Shown piece by piece: positions 33,905 through 42,989 of a DNA stretch of 64,000 bases. This DNA is from Vulcanimicrobiota bacterium (GTDB taxonomy: Bacteria > Vulcanimicrobiota > Vulcanimicrobiia > Vulcanimicrobiales > Vulcanimicrobiaceae). The notes beneath the pieces were generated by a model. It was not told the DNA's origin, searched no databases, and saw only the letters and a program-made list of their open reading frames with translations. The DNA is taken from assembly GCA_003168375.1 (NCBI GenBank), contig PMSI01000002.1, positions 248,001-312,000 on the forward strand, given 5' to 3'. Made by a program: the position numbers and the translations under genes. Every line of letters starts with the position of its first letter. Position 1 is the stretch's first letter.

Positions 33905-34872
33905 GCCCGTGCCTCGCGCAAACGGCTGGTGATGCCGCGCGGCAGCAGGATCAGCATCGCGATCAGGATGACGCCGAGGAAGAACGACTGGAAGTCGCCG
34001 CGCGCGCTCGGCAGTACGACCGGCACGACGTTTTGCAGCACCTGCCCGAGCGCGACGACGACGGCCGCACCGATCACCGCGCCCCACATGCTGCGGATCC
34101 CGCCGATCACCGACATCAGCACGAAGTTCACCGAGAGCAAGAAGCTGAACGAGCTCGGGTCGATGTAGCTGAACGAGGACGCGTAGACCGCTCCCGCGAC
34201 GCCGGCGTAGACCGCGCTCAGTACGAACGTCTGCCGCTTCAGCCGCTCGGAGTCGACGCCGAGCGTCTGCGCGCCGAGCTCGCCGGCCGAGATCGCGACC
34301 AGCGCGCGGCCGAAGCTCGAGCGCACGACGTTTCCTGCGAACCAGATCCCGATCGCGACCAGCGCCCAGGCGAGGATCGCGTACGCGCGCTGATCGAACG
34401 TGAACGTCCCGAGCGCGAAGCCGGGGATGTCCTTGAACCCCGACGAACCGCCGATGAACTCCCACTCGTTGAAGACGACATTGATCACGATCCCGAGCGC
34501 GAGCGTCGCGAGCGCGAGCAGGTTCTCACGCAAGCGCAGCGCGATGAAGCTGAGGATGTACGCGACCAGCGCCGCCACGAGCGCGCCGGCGATGAGGCCG
34601 ACCCACGGTGTGACGTGCCCCTTCACCGCAAGCGCTGCCGACGTGTAGGCTCCGATCCCCACGAAGGCCGCCTGACCGAGCGAGACCTGCCCGGCATAGC
34701 CCATGAACAGGTTGAGCCCGATCGTGACGAGCGCATACAACCCGATCTGCGTCAGCAGTCCGGTGTAATAGGACGGAAGAAACCAGACGAGCACCGCGAC
34801 GAGCAAGACCAGGCCGAGGGCGATCCGGCCGTACGCTGCCGGCGAAGCACGTGAAACCAAGACACCGCCCAT
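33901..34872 (-). CDS. livM: ABC importer permease, LivM type (second system)
   Basis: About 323 residues and first gene of the second transport/catabolism operon. The family motif GYAGQVSLGQAAFVGIGAYTSAALAVKG is clear, followed by the coupling region ISAGELGAQTLGVDSERLKRQTFVLSA. I prefer the ATG at 34872. A longer reading from 34926 adds 18 low-complexity residues. Neither start has a good ribosome-binding site. No confident promoter was found upstream. Confidence 0.9.
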   Translation of the reverse strand: MGGVLVSRASPAAYGRIALGLVLLVAVLVWFLPSYYTGLLTQIGLYALVTIGLNLFMGYAGQVSLGQAAFVGIGAYTSAALAVKGHVTPWVGLIAGALVAALVAYILSFIALRLRENLLALATLALGIVINVVFNEWEFIGGSSGFKDIPGFALGTFTFDQRAYAILAWALVAIGIWFAGNVVRSSFGRALVAISAGELGAQTLGVDSERLKRQTFVLSAVYAGVAGAVYASSFSYIDPSSFSFLLSVNFVLMSVIGGIRSMWGAVIGAAVVVALGQVLQNVVPVVLPSARGDFQSFFLGVILIAMLILLPRGITSRLREARA

Positions 34873-35095
34873 TCCTAGCGCCGTCGCCCCCAACCCTCCC
34901 CAGGCCCGCGATCCGCGAGACCGCAAAGGCTTCGAGCGCGGCGGGTGGGGATCAGAGCCTGCACGATCCCTAGAACACGAACGATCTTGATCTGCGATTT
35001 CGACCGGATCGGTTTTGCACCGCCAGAGATGACGAAACGACGTCGAATCGTCGTGCTACGCACGTTCAGACGTTGCACCTGCGAGCGGAACGAGC
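34873..35095. other. Non-coding gap between divergent transcription units
   Basis: The upstream region of the second liv operon. I see several short inverted repeats (for example ACGACG-TCGAAT-CGTCGT near 35036-35053) but no convincing minus-strand promoter and no coding potential. Open frames here lack start context and family features. Confidence 0.4.
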
Positions 35096-35124
35096 TTGAC
35101 GTCCACGGCTGGTCGGGATAACAT
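35096..35124 (+). promoter_or_regulatory. Sigma-70-type promoter
   Basis: TTGACG (35096-35101) and TAACAT (35119-35124) are separated by exactly 17 bp, the best plus-strand promoter in the window. Predicted transcription starts near 35131, just before three hairpins ending in an intrinsic terminator. Confidence 0.6.
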
Positions 35125-35130
35125 TGTTGC

Positions 35131-35213
35131 TGTTCCCCGCTACGGCGGGCTTGTGGGTTCCGAGACGTCGGAGCCTGTTGCAGAAAAAGGGAGGCGCTTC
35201 GCCTCCCTTTTTC
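35131..35213 (+). ncRNA. Candidate ~83-nt structured leader or small RNA
   Basis: Between the promoter and the MFS gene lie three successive hairpins. CCCGC-UACG-GCGGG is at 35136-35149. GGUUCCGA-GACG-UCGGAGCC is at 35156-35175 (8 bp, one G-U). The third is a terminator at 35184-35212. It could be a stand-alone small RNA or a transcription-attenuation leader for the exporter gene 57 nt further on. The loops do not match guanidine-II (ACGR) or the fluoride riboswitch. Confidence 0.5.
35184..35212. terminator. Intrinsic terminator, symmetrical
   Basis: AAAAAGGGAGGC, a short GCTTC loop and GCCTCCCTTTTT form a stem of 12 pairs counting the A-U end. A-tract and T-tract make it potentially functional in both directions. 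It lies upstream of, not after, the MFS gene. Confidence 0.8.
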
Positions 35214-35268
35214 GGTAGCCTTCGCGATAGAGTCCGCAGAGGCGACGCCGGCATCGCACGGCGAACGA

Positions 35269-36501
35269 ATGGTGGTGACCACCGCTTCCTCCTCGCTCTC
35301 GCGTCCCTGGGACTTGCGCGGGGTCTCGCTGATGGCGTTCGCGCACGGCGCGAGCGATATGTATTCGGGCATCCTACCGTTCGTGATCTTCTTCGACGTG
35401 ACGCGGGCCGGGCTGCCGGCGTGGTATCAGGGGGCGCTCGCGTTCGTCTGGTATCTGACGAGCTCGATCGCGCAGCCGCTCGTCGGCGCCTACAGCGACC
35501 GGCGCGGTCAGTGGTGGTTCTTGCCGGCCTCGGTCGCGCTGATCGCGATCGCGGTGCCGGCGACGGCCGCCGCCGCGTCGATGCCGGTGCTGGTCGCGTT
35601 CGTCGTGCTCGGCGGGATCGGCTCCGCGGTGATGCACCCCGAAGCGGGACGGTACTCCTCGCTGCTCGGCGGCAACAAGCGCGCGTCGGCGATTTCGATC
35701 TTTCAGATCGGAGGCCAACTCGGCTATGGATTGGGACCGCTCGTTGCGGCGGCACTCCTCGCGCATTCAGGCGCCGCAAGCCTCGTCGCGATGGCGGTTC
35801 CGGGTCTGCTCGCAGCGCTCGCGGTCGCGACCGTCCTCCCATCGTTTGCACGCGACGCCGACGACGTATCACCACGGCGCACGACGAGCGCGAGCGAGAA
35901 GCATCCGCCGGCCGACGTCGCCGCGATCGCGCTGCTGGTGGCCAGCACCGGGCTGCGCTACCTGACCGGCGCGTCGTTCGCGTTCTATCTGCCGAACCTG
36001 CTGACCGCCCGCGGGCTTCCCCTCACCGCGGCCGGGGCGGTCGTCACGGCGTTCCTGATCGCGGCCGTGGCGGGGCTGTATACCGGCGGTGCGTTGGCGG
36101 ACCGGTTCGGACACGCGCGCGTTGCGATCGTGGGTCTCGTCTGCTCGGTACCGCCGCTCGTCGCGGGGCTCGTTCTGCACGGCTCGCTCGCGATGGTGCT
36201 GCTGCTGCTCGGCAGCGCGCTGCTCTCGGTGCAGAACGCACCCGGCGTCGCGCTCGCGCAGTCCCTGATGCCGCGCAACCTCGGCACGGCGCTCGGCCTG
36301 ATGAACGGCGTCGCCTTCGGCATCGGCTCGCTCGGCGTCGCGCTCATCGGCGTCGTCGTGACGCGGTCGGGTCCCGACGCGGCGCTGATCCTGGTCGCGT
36401 TCGCGCCGCTGCTCGCCGCCCTAGCGTACGCCGTCGTCGGCGGACGCGGGACCGCGGCCGTCAGCGCAGGAGCAGCCGTTCGTTCTTCAAGTCAAACGTA
36501 A
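35269..36501 (+). CDS. MFS exporter, fosmidomycin-resistance (Fsr)-like
   Basis: 410 residues and about twelve membrane helices. Diagnostic blocks are AFAHGASDMYSGILPFVIF near the N terminus and VMHPEAGRYSSLLGGNKRASAISIFQIGGQLGYGLGPLVAA, which match the HPxAxR/GGNxGxxxGP pattern of the Fsr subfamily rather than sugar transporters. It likely exports a small toxic compound. No Shine-Dalgarno precedes the ATG at 35269; GTG codons at 35272 and 35275 are alternatives. The promoter-hairpin-terminator unit upstream suggests conditional expression. The 3' end overlaps the convergent aspartyl-protease-like gene by 41 bp. Confidence 0.88.
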   Translation: MVVTTASSSLSRPWDLRGVSLMAFAHGASDMYSGILPFVIFFDVTRAGLPAWYQGALAFVWYLTSSIAQPLVGAYSDRRGQWWFLPASVALIAIAVPATAAAASMPVLVAFVVLGGIGSAVMHPEAGRYSSLLGGNKRASAISIFQIGGQLGYGLGPLVAAALLAHSGAASLVAMAVPGLLAALAVATVLPSFARDADDVSPRRTTSASEKHPPADVAAIALLVASTGLRYLTGASFAFYLPNLLTARGLPLTAAGAVVTAFLIAAVAGLYTGGALADRFGHARVAIVGLVCSVPPLVAGLVLHGSLAMVLLLLGSALLSVQNAPGVALAQSLMPRNLGTALGLMNGVAFGIGSLGVALIGVVVTRSGPDAALILVAFAPLLAALAYAVVGGRGTAAVSAGAAVRSSSQT

Positions 36502-37390
36502 CGCGCCACCGCCGCAGCGCGTCGCCGCCCAGGTCGCCGGACACGGTCTTCCGCATCTGCGCCGACACCGCGGCGAAGGTCGATGCGTCGCGCCGCGCAA
36601 CGAACCACGTCGGGAGCGCGAGCAGGTCGCCGACGCGCAGATCGGGGACGAGAATCGCAGGCGCGGCCGGTGCGTCGCCGGCAACGTCGAACGCGGCATC
36701 GAAGTAGCGCCAGTTCGGATGCGTGCGATGCCACGTCGCGAGCAGGCTCGACTCGACGAGACAGACTTGGCGGACCGGCGCCGCATCCGGCATCATCGAC
36801 ATCGCGGCCGGCAGCACACGCGCGGTCGCACCGGTATCGAGCAACAACGTCAGCGGGGAGCCGCCGACGGACACGTCGATCGTGGCCAGCGCCGCCGGCG
36901 GTAATGACGGGAGCGCGGCGCGGCCGACGCCGACGGTGAGCCGAACGGCGGTCCCCGCCTCATCGGGACGCGCGAGCTCGATCGTCCCGCGCGAATAGTC
37001 GACGGTGATCGCGTGGTCGACGAGCCACGACGGACCGAGCGTCGCATCGAGCTCGGGTGCAAACCCCTCGCGCAGAACGCCGTCTCGCGCGATCAGCCAT
37101 GCGGTCTCGGGCGAGGGCACGGTGTCGCGCATCCACTCCGGGAACGGGACCGTGAAGCGCGGCTTGCCGCCCAACTCGATCGGCGATCGCTGCAAGCCCA
37201 GCGCGTCGGCCGCCGCGCCGTCGATCAGATCGTAGCCGCCCGAATCGACGAGCACGCGCAAGCGCCGGTGCCGCGCATCTTCGGGTATGAGGATCACGAC
37301 GTTCCCCGCGACCGTCCCCGGCAGCCGCGTTCCGGGCGGAAACGGCGCGGTCGCCAGGCCGAGGACGATGACGAGCGTTTCGAAGATCAT
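36461..37390 (-). CDS. Two-lobed retropepsin-like aspartic protease homologue
   Basis: 309 residues with a short hydrophobic N terminus (MIFETLVIVLGLATA), probably a signal or anchor. Two aspartic-protease half-sites occur: VDSGG at D49 and LLLDTGATA at D185. Each is followed by a hydrophobic-hydrophobic-Gly-like strand, and the C terminus has GGDALRRWRVTFDLKNERLLLR as in bacterial retropepsin-like proteins. So one chain carries both half-sites, as in pepsin, whereas bacterial members usually have one and dimerise. The first site (DSGG) deviates from D(T/S)G(A/S). Substrate unknown; the location is likely periplasmic. Confidence 0.75.
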   Translation of the reverse strand: MIFETLVIVLGLATAPFPPGTRLPGTVAGNVVILIPEDARHRRLRVLVDSGGYDLIDGAAADALGLQRSPIELGGKPRFTVPFPEWMRDTVPSPETAWLIARDGVLREGFAPELDATLGPSWLVDHAITVDYSRGTIELARPDEAGTAVRLTVGVGRAALPSLPPAALATIDVSVGGSPLTLLLDTGATARVLPAAMSMMPDAAPVRQVCLVESSLLATWHRTHPNWRYFDAAFDVAGDAPAAPAILVPDLRVGDLLALPTWFVARRDASTFAAVSAQMRKTVSGDLGGDALRRWRVTFDLKNERLLLR

Positions 37391-37516
37391 ACAGGTATTC
37401 TAGCGCGCCTTGAATGGTCGAGAGGCTTCGGTTCTGCCGTCGGCATGCCAAACTCAGGAAATCCAGTCGAATTTCACTGCCAGGTCTCTGGTTGCGCTGA
37501 GCCGCGCGCGGTATGA
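37391..37516. other. Upstream region of the aspartyl-protease-like gene
   Basis: AT-richer than its surroundings (37391-37500). It presumably holds the promoter of the minus-strand protease-like gene. I see no coding sequence, repeat or terminator. Confidence 0.4.
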
Positions 37517-37582
37517 AAACGGTATGACAACCACCATCCCCCGCCGTCGCCGCGGCCGCCTCACCACGACAGGATTCAAACG

Positions 37583-37753
37583 CTGCTCGATAAGAATCCG
37601 ACCGCTTCGCGGCAGGAGCTCGGTCCGCAGATTCACGTTATCAGCGACGACACCCACCGCCAGATTTACGCGCTGCTTACCGAGCGCCAGCAAGAATTGG
37701 AAAAGGCGATGCAGCAACGCGAGCACGGCGGGGGGAGAAGCCCGAGGAGTTAG
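37583..37753 (+). CDS. Possible small protein without a standard start codon
   Basis: The frame closed by TAG 37751-37753 is open back to 37517 and encodes a hydrophilic, helix-forming sequence ([15 protein letters not shown], then [21 protein letters not shown]) with normal codon bias. It has no ATG, GTG or TTG. CTG at 37583 or ATT at 37574 would be required, or a frameshift from the ATG at 37524. It may be a remnant or a real small gene. Its stop overlaps the convergent mmsA stop. Confidence 0.3.
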   Translation: MLDKNPTASRQELGPQIHVISDDTHRQIYALLTERQQELEKAMQQREHGGGRSPRS

Positions 37754-39258
37754 GTCGTTGTCGGGAAGGTGAACTCCGGGCCGGAGCGGGTTTCGGGCCA
37801 GCGCGCCGTGATCGTTTTGAGGCGCGTGTAGAAGCGGACGCCTTCGGCACCGTGGATCGCGTGGTCGCCGAACAACGAGCGCTTCCAGCCGCCGAACGAG
37901 TGGAACGCCATCGGCACCGGGATCGGAACGTTGATCCCGACCATCCCGATCTGCACGCGATGCGCGAACGTGCGCGCGGTCCCGCCGTCGCGCGTGAAGA
38001 TCGCCACACCGTTCCCGAACGGGTGATCGTTGCACAGGCGCAGCGCCTCGTCAACGGTGTGGACGCGCACGATCCCGAGCACCGGGCCGAAGATCTCGTC
38101 GCGGTAGATGCGCATCTCTGGCGTCACGCGGTCGAAGACGCAGCCGCCCAGGAAGAACCCGCGGCCCCAGTCGTCGCCGCGCACCGCGCGACCGTCGACG
38201 ACGAGCTGTGCGCCTTCGTCGACACCGCGATCGACGTAGGAGCGCACCTTCGCGTAGTGCTCGCCGGTCACCAGCGGCCCCATCTCGACGCCCGTCGCGG
38301 TCCCCGGTCCGACGCGCAGTTCGCGCACCCGCGCGCCGAGCCGTTCCACCAGCGCGTCCGCTGTCTCGTCGCCGACGGCGACCGCGACCGAGATCGCCAT
38401 GCACCGTTCGCCGGCCGACCCGAACGCAGCGCCCATCAGCGCGTCGACCGCCTGATCGAGATCCGCGTCCGGCATCACGACGAGATGGTTCTTCGCCCCG
38501 CCCAGTGCCTGAACACGCTTGCCGTGCTGCGTTCCGGTGCGGTACACGTGTTCGGCGACCGGCGTCGAGCCGACGAAGCTGATCGCTGCGACGCCGGGAT
38601 GCTCGAGCAGCGCGTCCACCGCCTCGCGCCCGCCGTTCACGACGTTGAACACGCCCGCCGGCAATCCGGCTTCCGTCAGCAGCTTCGCCAGCTCGATCGC
38701 CGGCGAGGGATCTTTCTCGCTCGGCTTGAGCACGAACGTGTTCCCGCACGCGAGCGCGATCGGAAACATCCACATCGGCACCATCGCCGGGAAGTTGAAC
38801 GGCGTGATCCCGACGCACACGCCGAGCGGCTGGCGGACCGCGACGCTGTCGACCTCGCGCGCGACGTTCTCGGTAACGTCGCCTTTGAGCAGGTGCGGGA
38901 TCCCGCAGGCGAACTCGACGACCTCGAGCCCGCGCTGGACCTCACCCCGCGCGTCGGCGAGCGTCTTGCCGTGCTCGGCGGTGATCAGCGCTGCGATCCG
39001 GTCGGCGTCGCGCAGGATCAGCTCGCGGAACCGGAACAGCACCGTCGCGCGACGCAGCGGCGGCGTCTCCGACCACTCCGCCAGCGCGCTGCGCGCCGCC
39101 CGCACCGCGGCGTCCACCTCGTCCGCGCCGGCGAACGCGACGCGCCGGGCAAGCTGCCCGGTCGCCGGATCGTAGACGTCCCCCGACCGGCCGGAAGCGC
39201 CCTCGACCGTGCGCCCCCCGATGAAGTGGCCTAGCGTGGTGAGCGGCATCGTCTGCAT
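37750..39258 (-). CDS. mmsA: Methylmalonate-semialdehyde dehydrogenase (CoA-acylating)
   Basis: 502 residues, standard length. It oxidises methylmalonate or malonate semialdehyde to propionyl- or acetyl-CoA in valine, beta-alanine and inositol breakdown. The catalytic Cys is in [10 protein letters not shown]. The glutamate-free [16 protein letters not shown] loop separates MMSDH from other aldehyde dehydrogenases. The end [28 protein letters not shown] is characteristic. The ATG at 39258 is preferred. It stands alone here; mmsB-like activity could come from the dehydrogenase at 20402, but that is distant. Confidence 0.95.
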   Translation of the reverse strand: MQTMPLTTLGHFIGGRTVEGASGRSGDVYDPATGQLARRVAFAGADEVDAAVRAARSALAEWSETPPLRRATVLFRFRELILRDADRIAALITAEHGKTLADARGEVQRGLEVVEFACGIPHLLKGDVTENVAREVDSVAVRQPLGVCVGITPFNFPAMVPMWMFPIALACGNTFVLKPSEKDPSPAIELAKLLTEAGLPAGVFNVVNGGREAVDALLEHPGVAAISFVGSTPVAEHVYRTGTQHGKRVQALGGAKNHLVVMPDADLDQAVDALMGAAFGSAGERCMAISVAVAVGDETADALVERLGARVRELRVGPGTATGVEMGPLVTGEHYAKVRSYVDRGVDEGAQLVVDGRAVRGDDWGRGFFLGGCVFDRVTPEMRIYRDEIFGPVLGIVRVHTVDEALRLCNDHPFGNGVAIFTRDGGTARTFAHRVQIGMVGINVPIPVPMAFHSFGGWKRSLFGDHAIHGAEGVRFYTRLKTITARWPETRSGPEFTFPTTT

Positions 39259-39348
39259 GGAACCACTCTGCGCTCGGCCCGCGGAAGGAACCTCCCGGCG
39301 GCGGGTGAAGCCTCGCCGACCTTTCCGTTGACAGCAGGAGGGCAGCCG

Positions 39349-41364
39349 GTGGAAGACATCGCGCGCCTTAGGAATATCGCCATCGTCGGACCGCACCACG
39401 CGGGCAAGACCACGCTGGTCGAGGCGCTGCTCGCGCACTGCGGGGCGATCCCGCGCAGGGGGTCCGTCCGCGACGGGACGACGACCACCGACTGCGAGCC
39501 TGAAGCGATCGACCACCTCCAATCCGTCTGCGTCGGCTTCGCGCACACGACGTGCGGGCCGGTCAACCTGACCCTCGTCGACACGCCCGGCTTCATCGAC
39601 TTCTTCGAGGAGACGAAGACCGTGCTGAACGCGGTGGACGCCGCGGCGATCGTGATCGACGCCGAACCCGATCGCGTGGCCCAAACGGCCGGGATCGTGG
39701 AGCACCTGGAGATGCGGAAGACGCCGCATCTTTTTTTCGTCAACAAGCTCGATAAGCCGGGCGCCAACTTCGACGCGACGCTGGCGGCGCTGCGCGAGGC
39801 GTACGGCCCGCACGTCGTCGCGATGCAGCTTCCGATCGGCGCCGGCCCAACGTTCGACGGCTACGTCGATCTGACGAACCGCACCGGGCACGCAGCCGAC
39901 GGGAAGACGATCGAGATCCCCGCCGCGCTGCAGGCGGAAGCCGAGACGCAACGCACCATTTTGCTCGAAGCGCTGGCCGATTTCGACGACACGCTGATGG
40001 AAGAGCTGCTCGACGGCAAGGATCCCGCGCAAGAAGAGATCGACCGCGACCTGTGCGAGGACTGCGCGCACGACCAGATCATCCCGGTTCTCGTCGGCAG
40101 CGCGGAAAAGAACGTAGGCGTCTCGGCGCTCGTCGATGCGGTCGCTCGCCTCTTCCCCTCGCCCGCCACCGAGCCGCGCAAGGACGTGGACGGCCGCCCC
40201 GTCGTCCCGCGACCCGACGGCCCCGTCGTCGCGCAAGTCTGCAAAACGATCGTCAACCAGCAGGGGAAGCTGTCCGTGGTCCGCGTCTTCGCCGGCACGC
40301 TGAGCCAGTCGACGCCGATCGTCAACGCCTCGCGCAACGGTGCAACCGTCCGGCTCTCCGGGATCGCGCGCCTGTTCGGCAAGAAGCAGGAACCCGTGCA
40401 GTCGGCCGGCCCCGGTTCGATCGTCGCGCTCGCGCGGCTGGACGGCGTGTGCACCGGCGACACGCTGAGCTCGCCGAACGCCGGCGTGCTGATGCCGACC
40501 GTCCCGCTCGCCGAACCGCTGTTCGCGGTGGCGATCGCGCCGGCACAGCGGCTCGACGAGGCGAAGCTCTCGCAGGCGCTCGCGCGCCTCATCGACGAGG
40601 ACCCCGCGCTGCGCGTCGGCCGGGCCGAGTTCACCAACGAGCTGCAACTGATGGGCAGCGGCGAGACGCACGTCTCGACCGCGACCGAGCGGCTCTCGCG
40701 GAAGTTCAACGTCGACGTCAAGACGCACCCGCCTTCAATCGCCTACCGCGAGACGATCCAGACCTCGACCGAGATCCACTCGCGCTACAAACACCAGACG
40801 GGCGGTCACGGTCAGTTCGCCGACGTGAAGCTGCGTTTCGAAACGCGTGAGCGCGGCAACGGCGTGACGTTCGCCGAGAAGATCGTCGGCGGCGTCGTGC
40901 CGCGGCAGTTCTTCCCGGCGGTCGAGAAGGGTGTCCGCGAAGCGCTCGCCACCGGCGGTCCGCACGGCTTTCCGGTGACCGACCTGCACGTGACGCTCTT
41001 CGACGGCGCGTTCCACGACGTCGACTCGAGCGAAGCGTCGTTCCGGACGGCATCCAGCATGGGCGTCCGCGACGCGCTACACAAGCTCGGGACGGTCGTG
41101 CTCGAACCCCTGATGCGGGTCGAGACCACCGTGCCGTCGGCGTTTCTCTCCGCCGCGGTCTCACAGCTCACGGCGAAACGCGGCCAGATCCTGGGCTTCG
41201 AGCCGGCCGACAAACCGAACTGGGATCGCATCGTCGCGCACGTCCCGCAAGCCGAGCTCGGACGCTACGCGACGGAGCTGCGCACCGCCAGTGCGGGACT
41301 CGGCACGTACTCCGCGCGGCACGAGCGCTTCGAGGTCGCGCCGGAGCGCGCCGTCGTCGCGTAG
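39349..41364 (+). CDS. Elongation factor G paralogue (EF-G-like GTPase)
   Basis: 671 residues from a GTG at 39349 with AGGAGG 7 nt upstream; the TTG at 39328 would include that site. It has all EF-G domains. G1 is GPHHAGKTT (about 14-22), G3 is DTPGFIDF (F82 in place of the catalytic His of DTPGH), G4 NKLD and G5 GSA. Domains II-V follow, with [12 protein letters not shown] (domain IV) and a typical domain V tail. Such FusA2-type paralogues bind GTP and ribosomes but translocate weakly; some aid stress or antibiotic tolerance. It is not the housekeeping EF-G: there are no str-operon neighbours. Confidence 0.9.
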   Translation: MEDIARLRNIAIVGPHHAGKTTLVEALLAHCGAIPRRGSVRDGTTTTDCEPEAIDHLQSVCVGFAHTTCGPVNLTLVDTPGFIDFFEETKTVLNAVDAAAIVIDAEPDRVAQTAGIVEHLEMRKTPHLFFVNKLDKPGANFDATLAALREAYGPHVVAMQLPIGAGPTFDGYVDLTNRTGHAADGKTIEIPAALQAEAETQRTILLEALADFDDTLMEELLDGKDPAQEEIDRDLCEDCAHDQIIPVLVGSAEKNVGVSALVDAVARLFPSPATEPRKDVDGRPVVPRPDGPVVAQVCKTIVNQQGKLSVVRVFAGTLSQSTPIVNASRNGATVRLSGIARLFGKKQEPVQSAGPGSIVALARLDGVCTGDTLSSPNAGVLMPTVPLAEPLFAVAIAPAQRLDEAKLSQALARLIDEDPALRVGRAEFTNELQLMGSGETHVSTATERLSRKFNVDVKTHPPSIAYRETIQTSTEIHSRYKHQTGGHGQFADVKLRFETRERGNGVTFAEKIVGGVVPRQFFPAVEKGVREALATGGPHGFPVTDLHVTLFDGAFHDVDSSEASFRTASSMGVRDALHKLGTVVLEPLMRVETTVPSAFLSAAVSQLTAKRGQILGFEPADKPNWDRIVAHVPQAELGRYATELRTASAGLGTYSARHERFEVAPERAVVA

Positions 41365-41387
41365 GTCGTTTTTCGTCGTGAGCGTGG

Positions 41388-42626
41388 TCAGGCCGCATCG
41401 TGCTGCCTGCCCCGAGCGGTGCCCGGTGCACTTTTGGGCGGCGACTCCGCCCGCAGGAGGATGATCTGAGCTGCATTCACGTCCGCGTCGGCGGCGTGGC
41501 CGCAACGAACGCAGGTGAAGCACGGTCCCTCCCGACTTTCCTTGCAGACGCATCCGCACGCGGCGCACGTCTGCGAACTGTATCTGGCGTCCACCTCGAT
41601 CACCGTGCGAGCAGCGTACTCTGCTTTCTCGCGGATCAGGGTCGCCAGTATTCCGAACCCCGCGTCCAAGAGCGCCCGGTTCAAGCCGGCCTTCGCCCGC
41701 ACCCCAACGCCAGGCACCTCCGACGTCCCCTTAGCGGATCGCGTCATCGAACGCAACCGCAGCGCCTCCAGGGCGATACGATCGAATCGGCGCACGATTT
41801 CACGGCTGACTTTGTGCAGCCAGTCGCGCCGCGCATTCGCCTCGCGCTCTTTGGCGCGAGCGAGCCGACGCACTGCAGCGATGCGGGCAGGGTCCTTCGC
41901 GTTGAGTGGTCTGCCGATCGCGTCCTTCACGGTGACGGCGTCGAGCGCGCGCTGGTGTCGTTCGACCACGGCTCGGCGGCGCGAACCGGGTCGCAGGTTC
42001 TCGATCGTCGTGCCGTCGGAGAGCGCGGCCAGGACCCGGATGCCGCGGTCGATCCCGACGCGGCACCCAGTCGCCGGTAGAGGCGATGTCAAGCGGTGCC
42101 CTTCGAAGACCGCGTACCAGCGGCCGTTCTTGGTCACCAGAAAGGCGCGCCCGAACTCCGGCACGACCCGCCCCTTGCGGAGCCGAATCGATCCGACACC
42201 CGGCGCGCGAACCCGCCGTTGGACCGTGTCGAACTTGAGCGCGCGGTCGCCGTGCGGAAACTCCAGTTGATTCCAGCGCGCGGCCGGCTTGAAGCGCGGA
42301 AACCCTGGCGTCTCGCCGTGTTTCACCCGCCGGAAGAACGCCGCGAACGCGAGGTCCAAACGGTGCAGCACTGCATCCTGGCACTCGCGATAGACGGCGG
42401 CGAAACGCGGCTCGGCCTCGCGCAGCTCGGTGAGCTGCGCGTACTGTTCGCGGCTTGGCAGCGAGACACGGCGAGTCGTCCAGGCGTCGCGACGCTGCTG
42501 GAGCAGCCCGTTGTAGAGCTCGCGGGTGACGCGCAGCATCGTGACCAGCGCGCGTTCCTGCGCGCAGGTCGGATAGAGCCGGACTTTGTGCAGCCATCGG
42601 AGCTGGCCATCGAAGCGCGATGCCAC
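41388..42626 (-). CDS. tnpB: TnpB (IS200/IS605-type RNA-guided nuclease), solitary
   Basis: 412 residues from a GTG with GGGAG 9 nt upstream (an ATG at 42677 is the alternative). The N-terminal helix-turn-helix region HKVRLYPTCAQERALVTMLRVTRELYNGLL is canonical. The RuvC triad is intact: D193 (GIDRGI), E288 (IALEAL), D382 (DADVNAA). The zinc ribbon has CAACG and CVRCGH. Such enzymes cut DNA guided by an omega-RNA made from the 3' end of the element. No tnpA is present, and only 23 bp separate the stop from the convergent EF-G-like gene. Confidence 0.92.
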   Translation of the reverse strand: MASRFDGQLRWLHKVRLYPTCAQERALVTMLRVTRELYNGLLQQRRDAWTTRRVSLPSREQYAQLTELREAEPRFAAVYRECQDAVLHRLDLAFAAFFRRVKHGETPGFPRFKPAARWNQLEFPHGDRALKFDTVQRRVRAPGVGSIRLRKGRVVPEFGRAFLVTKNGRWYAVFEGHRLTSPLPATGCRVGIDRGIRVLAALSDGTTIENLRPGSRRRAVVERHQRALDAVTVKDAIGRPLNAKDPARIAAVRRLARAKEREANARRDWLHKVSREIVRRFDRIALEALRLRSMTRSAKGTSEVPGVGVRAKAGLNRALLDAGFGILATLIREKAEYAARTVIEVDARYSSQTCAACGCVCKESREGPCFTCVRCGHAADADVNAAQIILLRAESPPKSAPGTARGRQHDAA

Positions 42627-42989
42627 GAGGTCATTCTCCCGCGACGCTGTGCCAGCGTCATGGCATCCGGGCACCAACGCTCACCACAATTCACGGACGG
42701 CCCCGACGAGCCACGCGCTGCGTTACACTCCGCGACTGCTCGGCCCCGTGCCTGATCGTCGAATTGCACGTGGACCCGCCGTCGAAGAACCGCCGCCATC
42801 CTGGCACCTTGAGCTACAGCTCATCCTGGCAAAATGCTGAGCACGGTCATGCGCTCGCTCGAACCGGCCACGGTCCCGACGTAGCGGTTTGCGTGTGAAT
42901 CTGCGTTGATCGAACCAGCCGAGCGCGTACTGCGCGCCCGGGTATGAACGATCCGGACTCTTCTACGCGCCGCCCGCCAGGAGGTCGCC
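42627..42989. other. Intergenic region with a palindrome and direct repeats
   Basis: 363 bp between tnpB and the lipoprotein gene. TGAGCT-AC-AGCTCA (42810-42823) is a perfect inverted repeat. It is flanked by two direct copies of CATCCTGGCA (42797-42806 and 42822-42831). It may be an operator or a transposon end. The rest shows no coding features or clear promoter boxes. Confidence 0.4.

Noticed and set aside
35136-35175. Two tandem hairpins resembling a guanidine-II (mini-ykkC) riboswitch
   Set aside because: The loops read UACG and GACG, not the required ACGR, and the downstream gene is an MFS exporter rather than an SMR transporter.
41388-42626. TnpB as a TldR-type nuclease-dead repressor
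   Set aside because: All three RuvC acidic residues are present, whereas TldRs have lost them.
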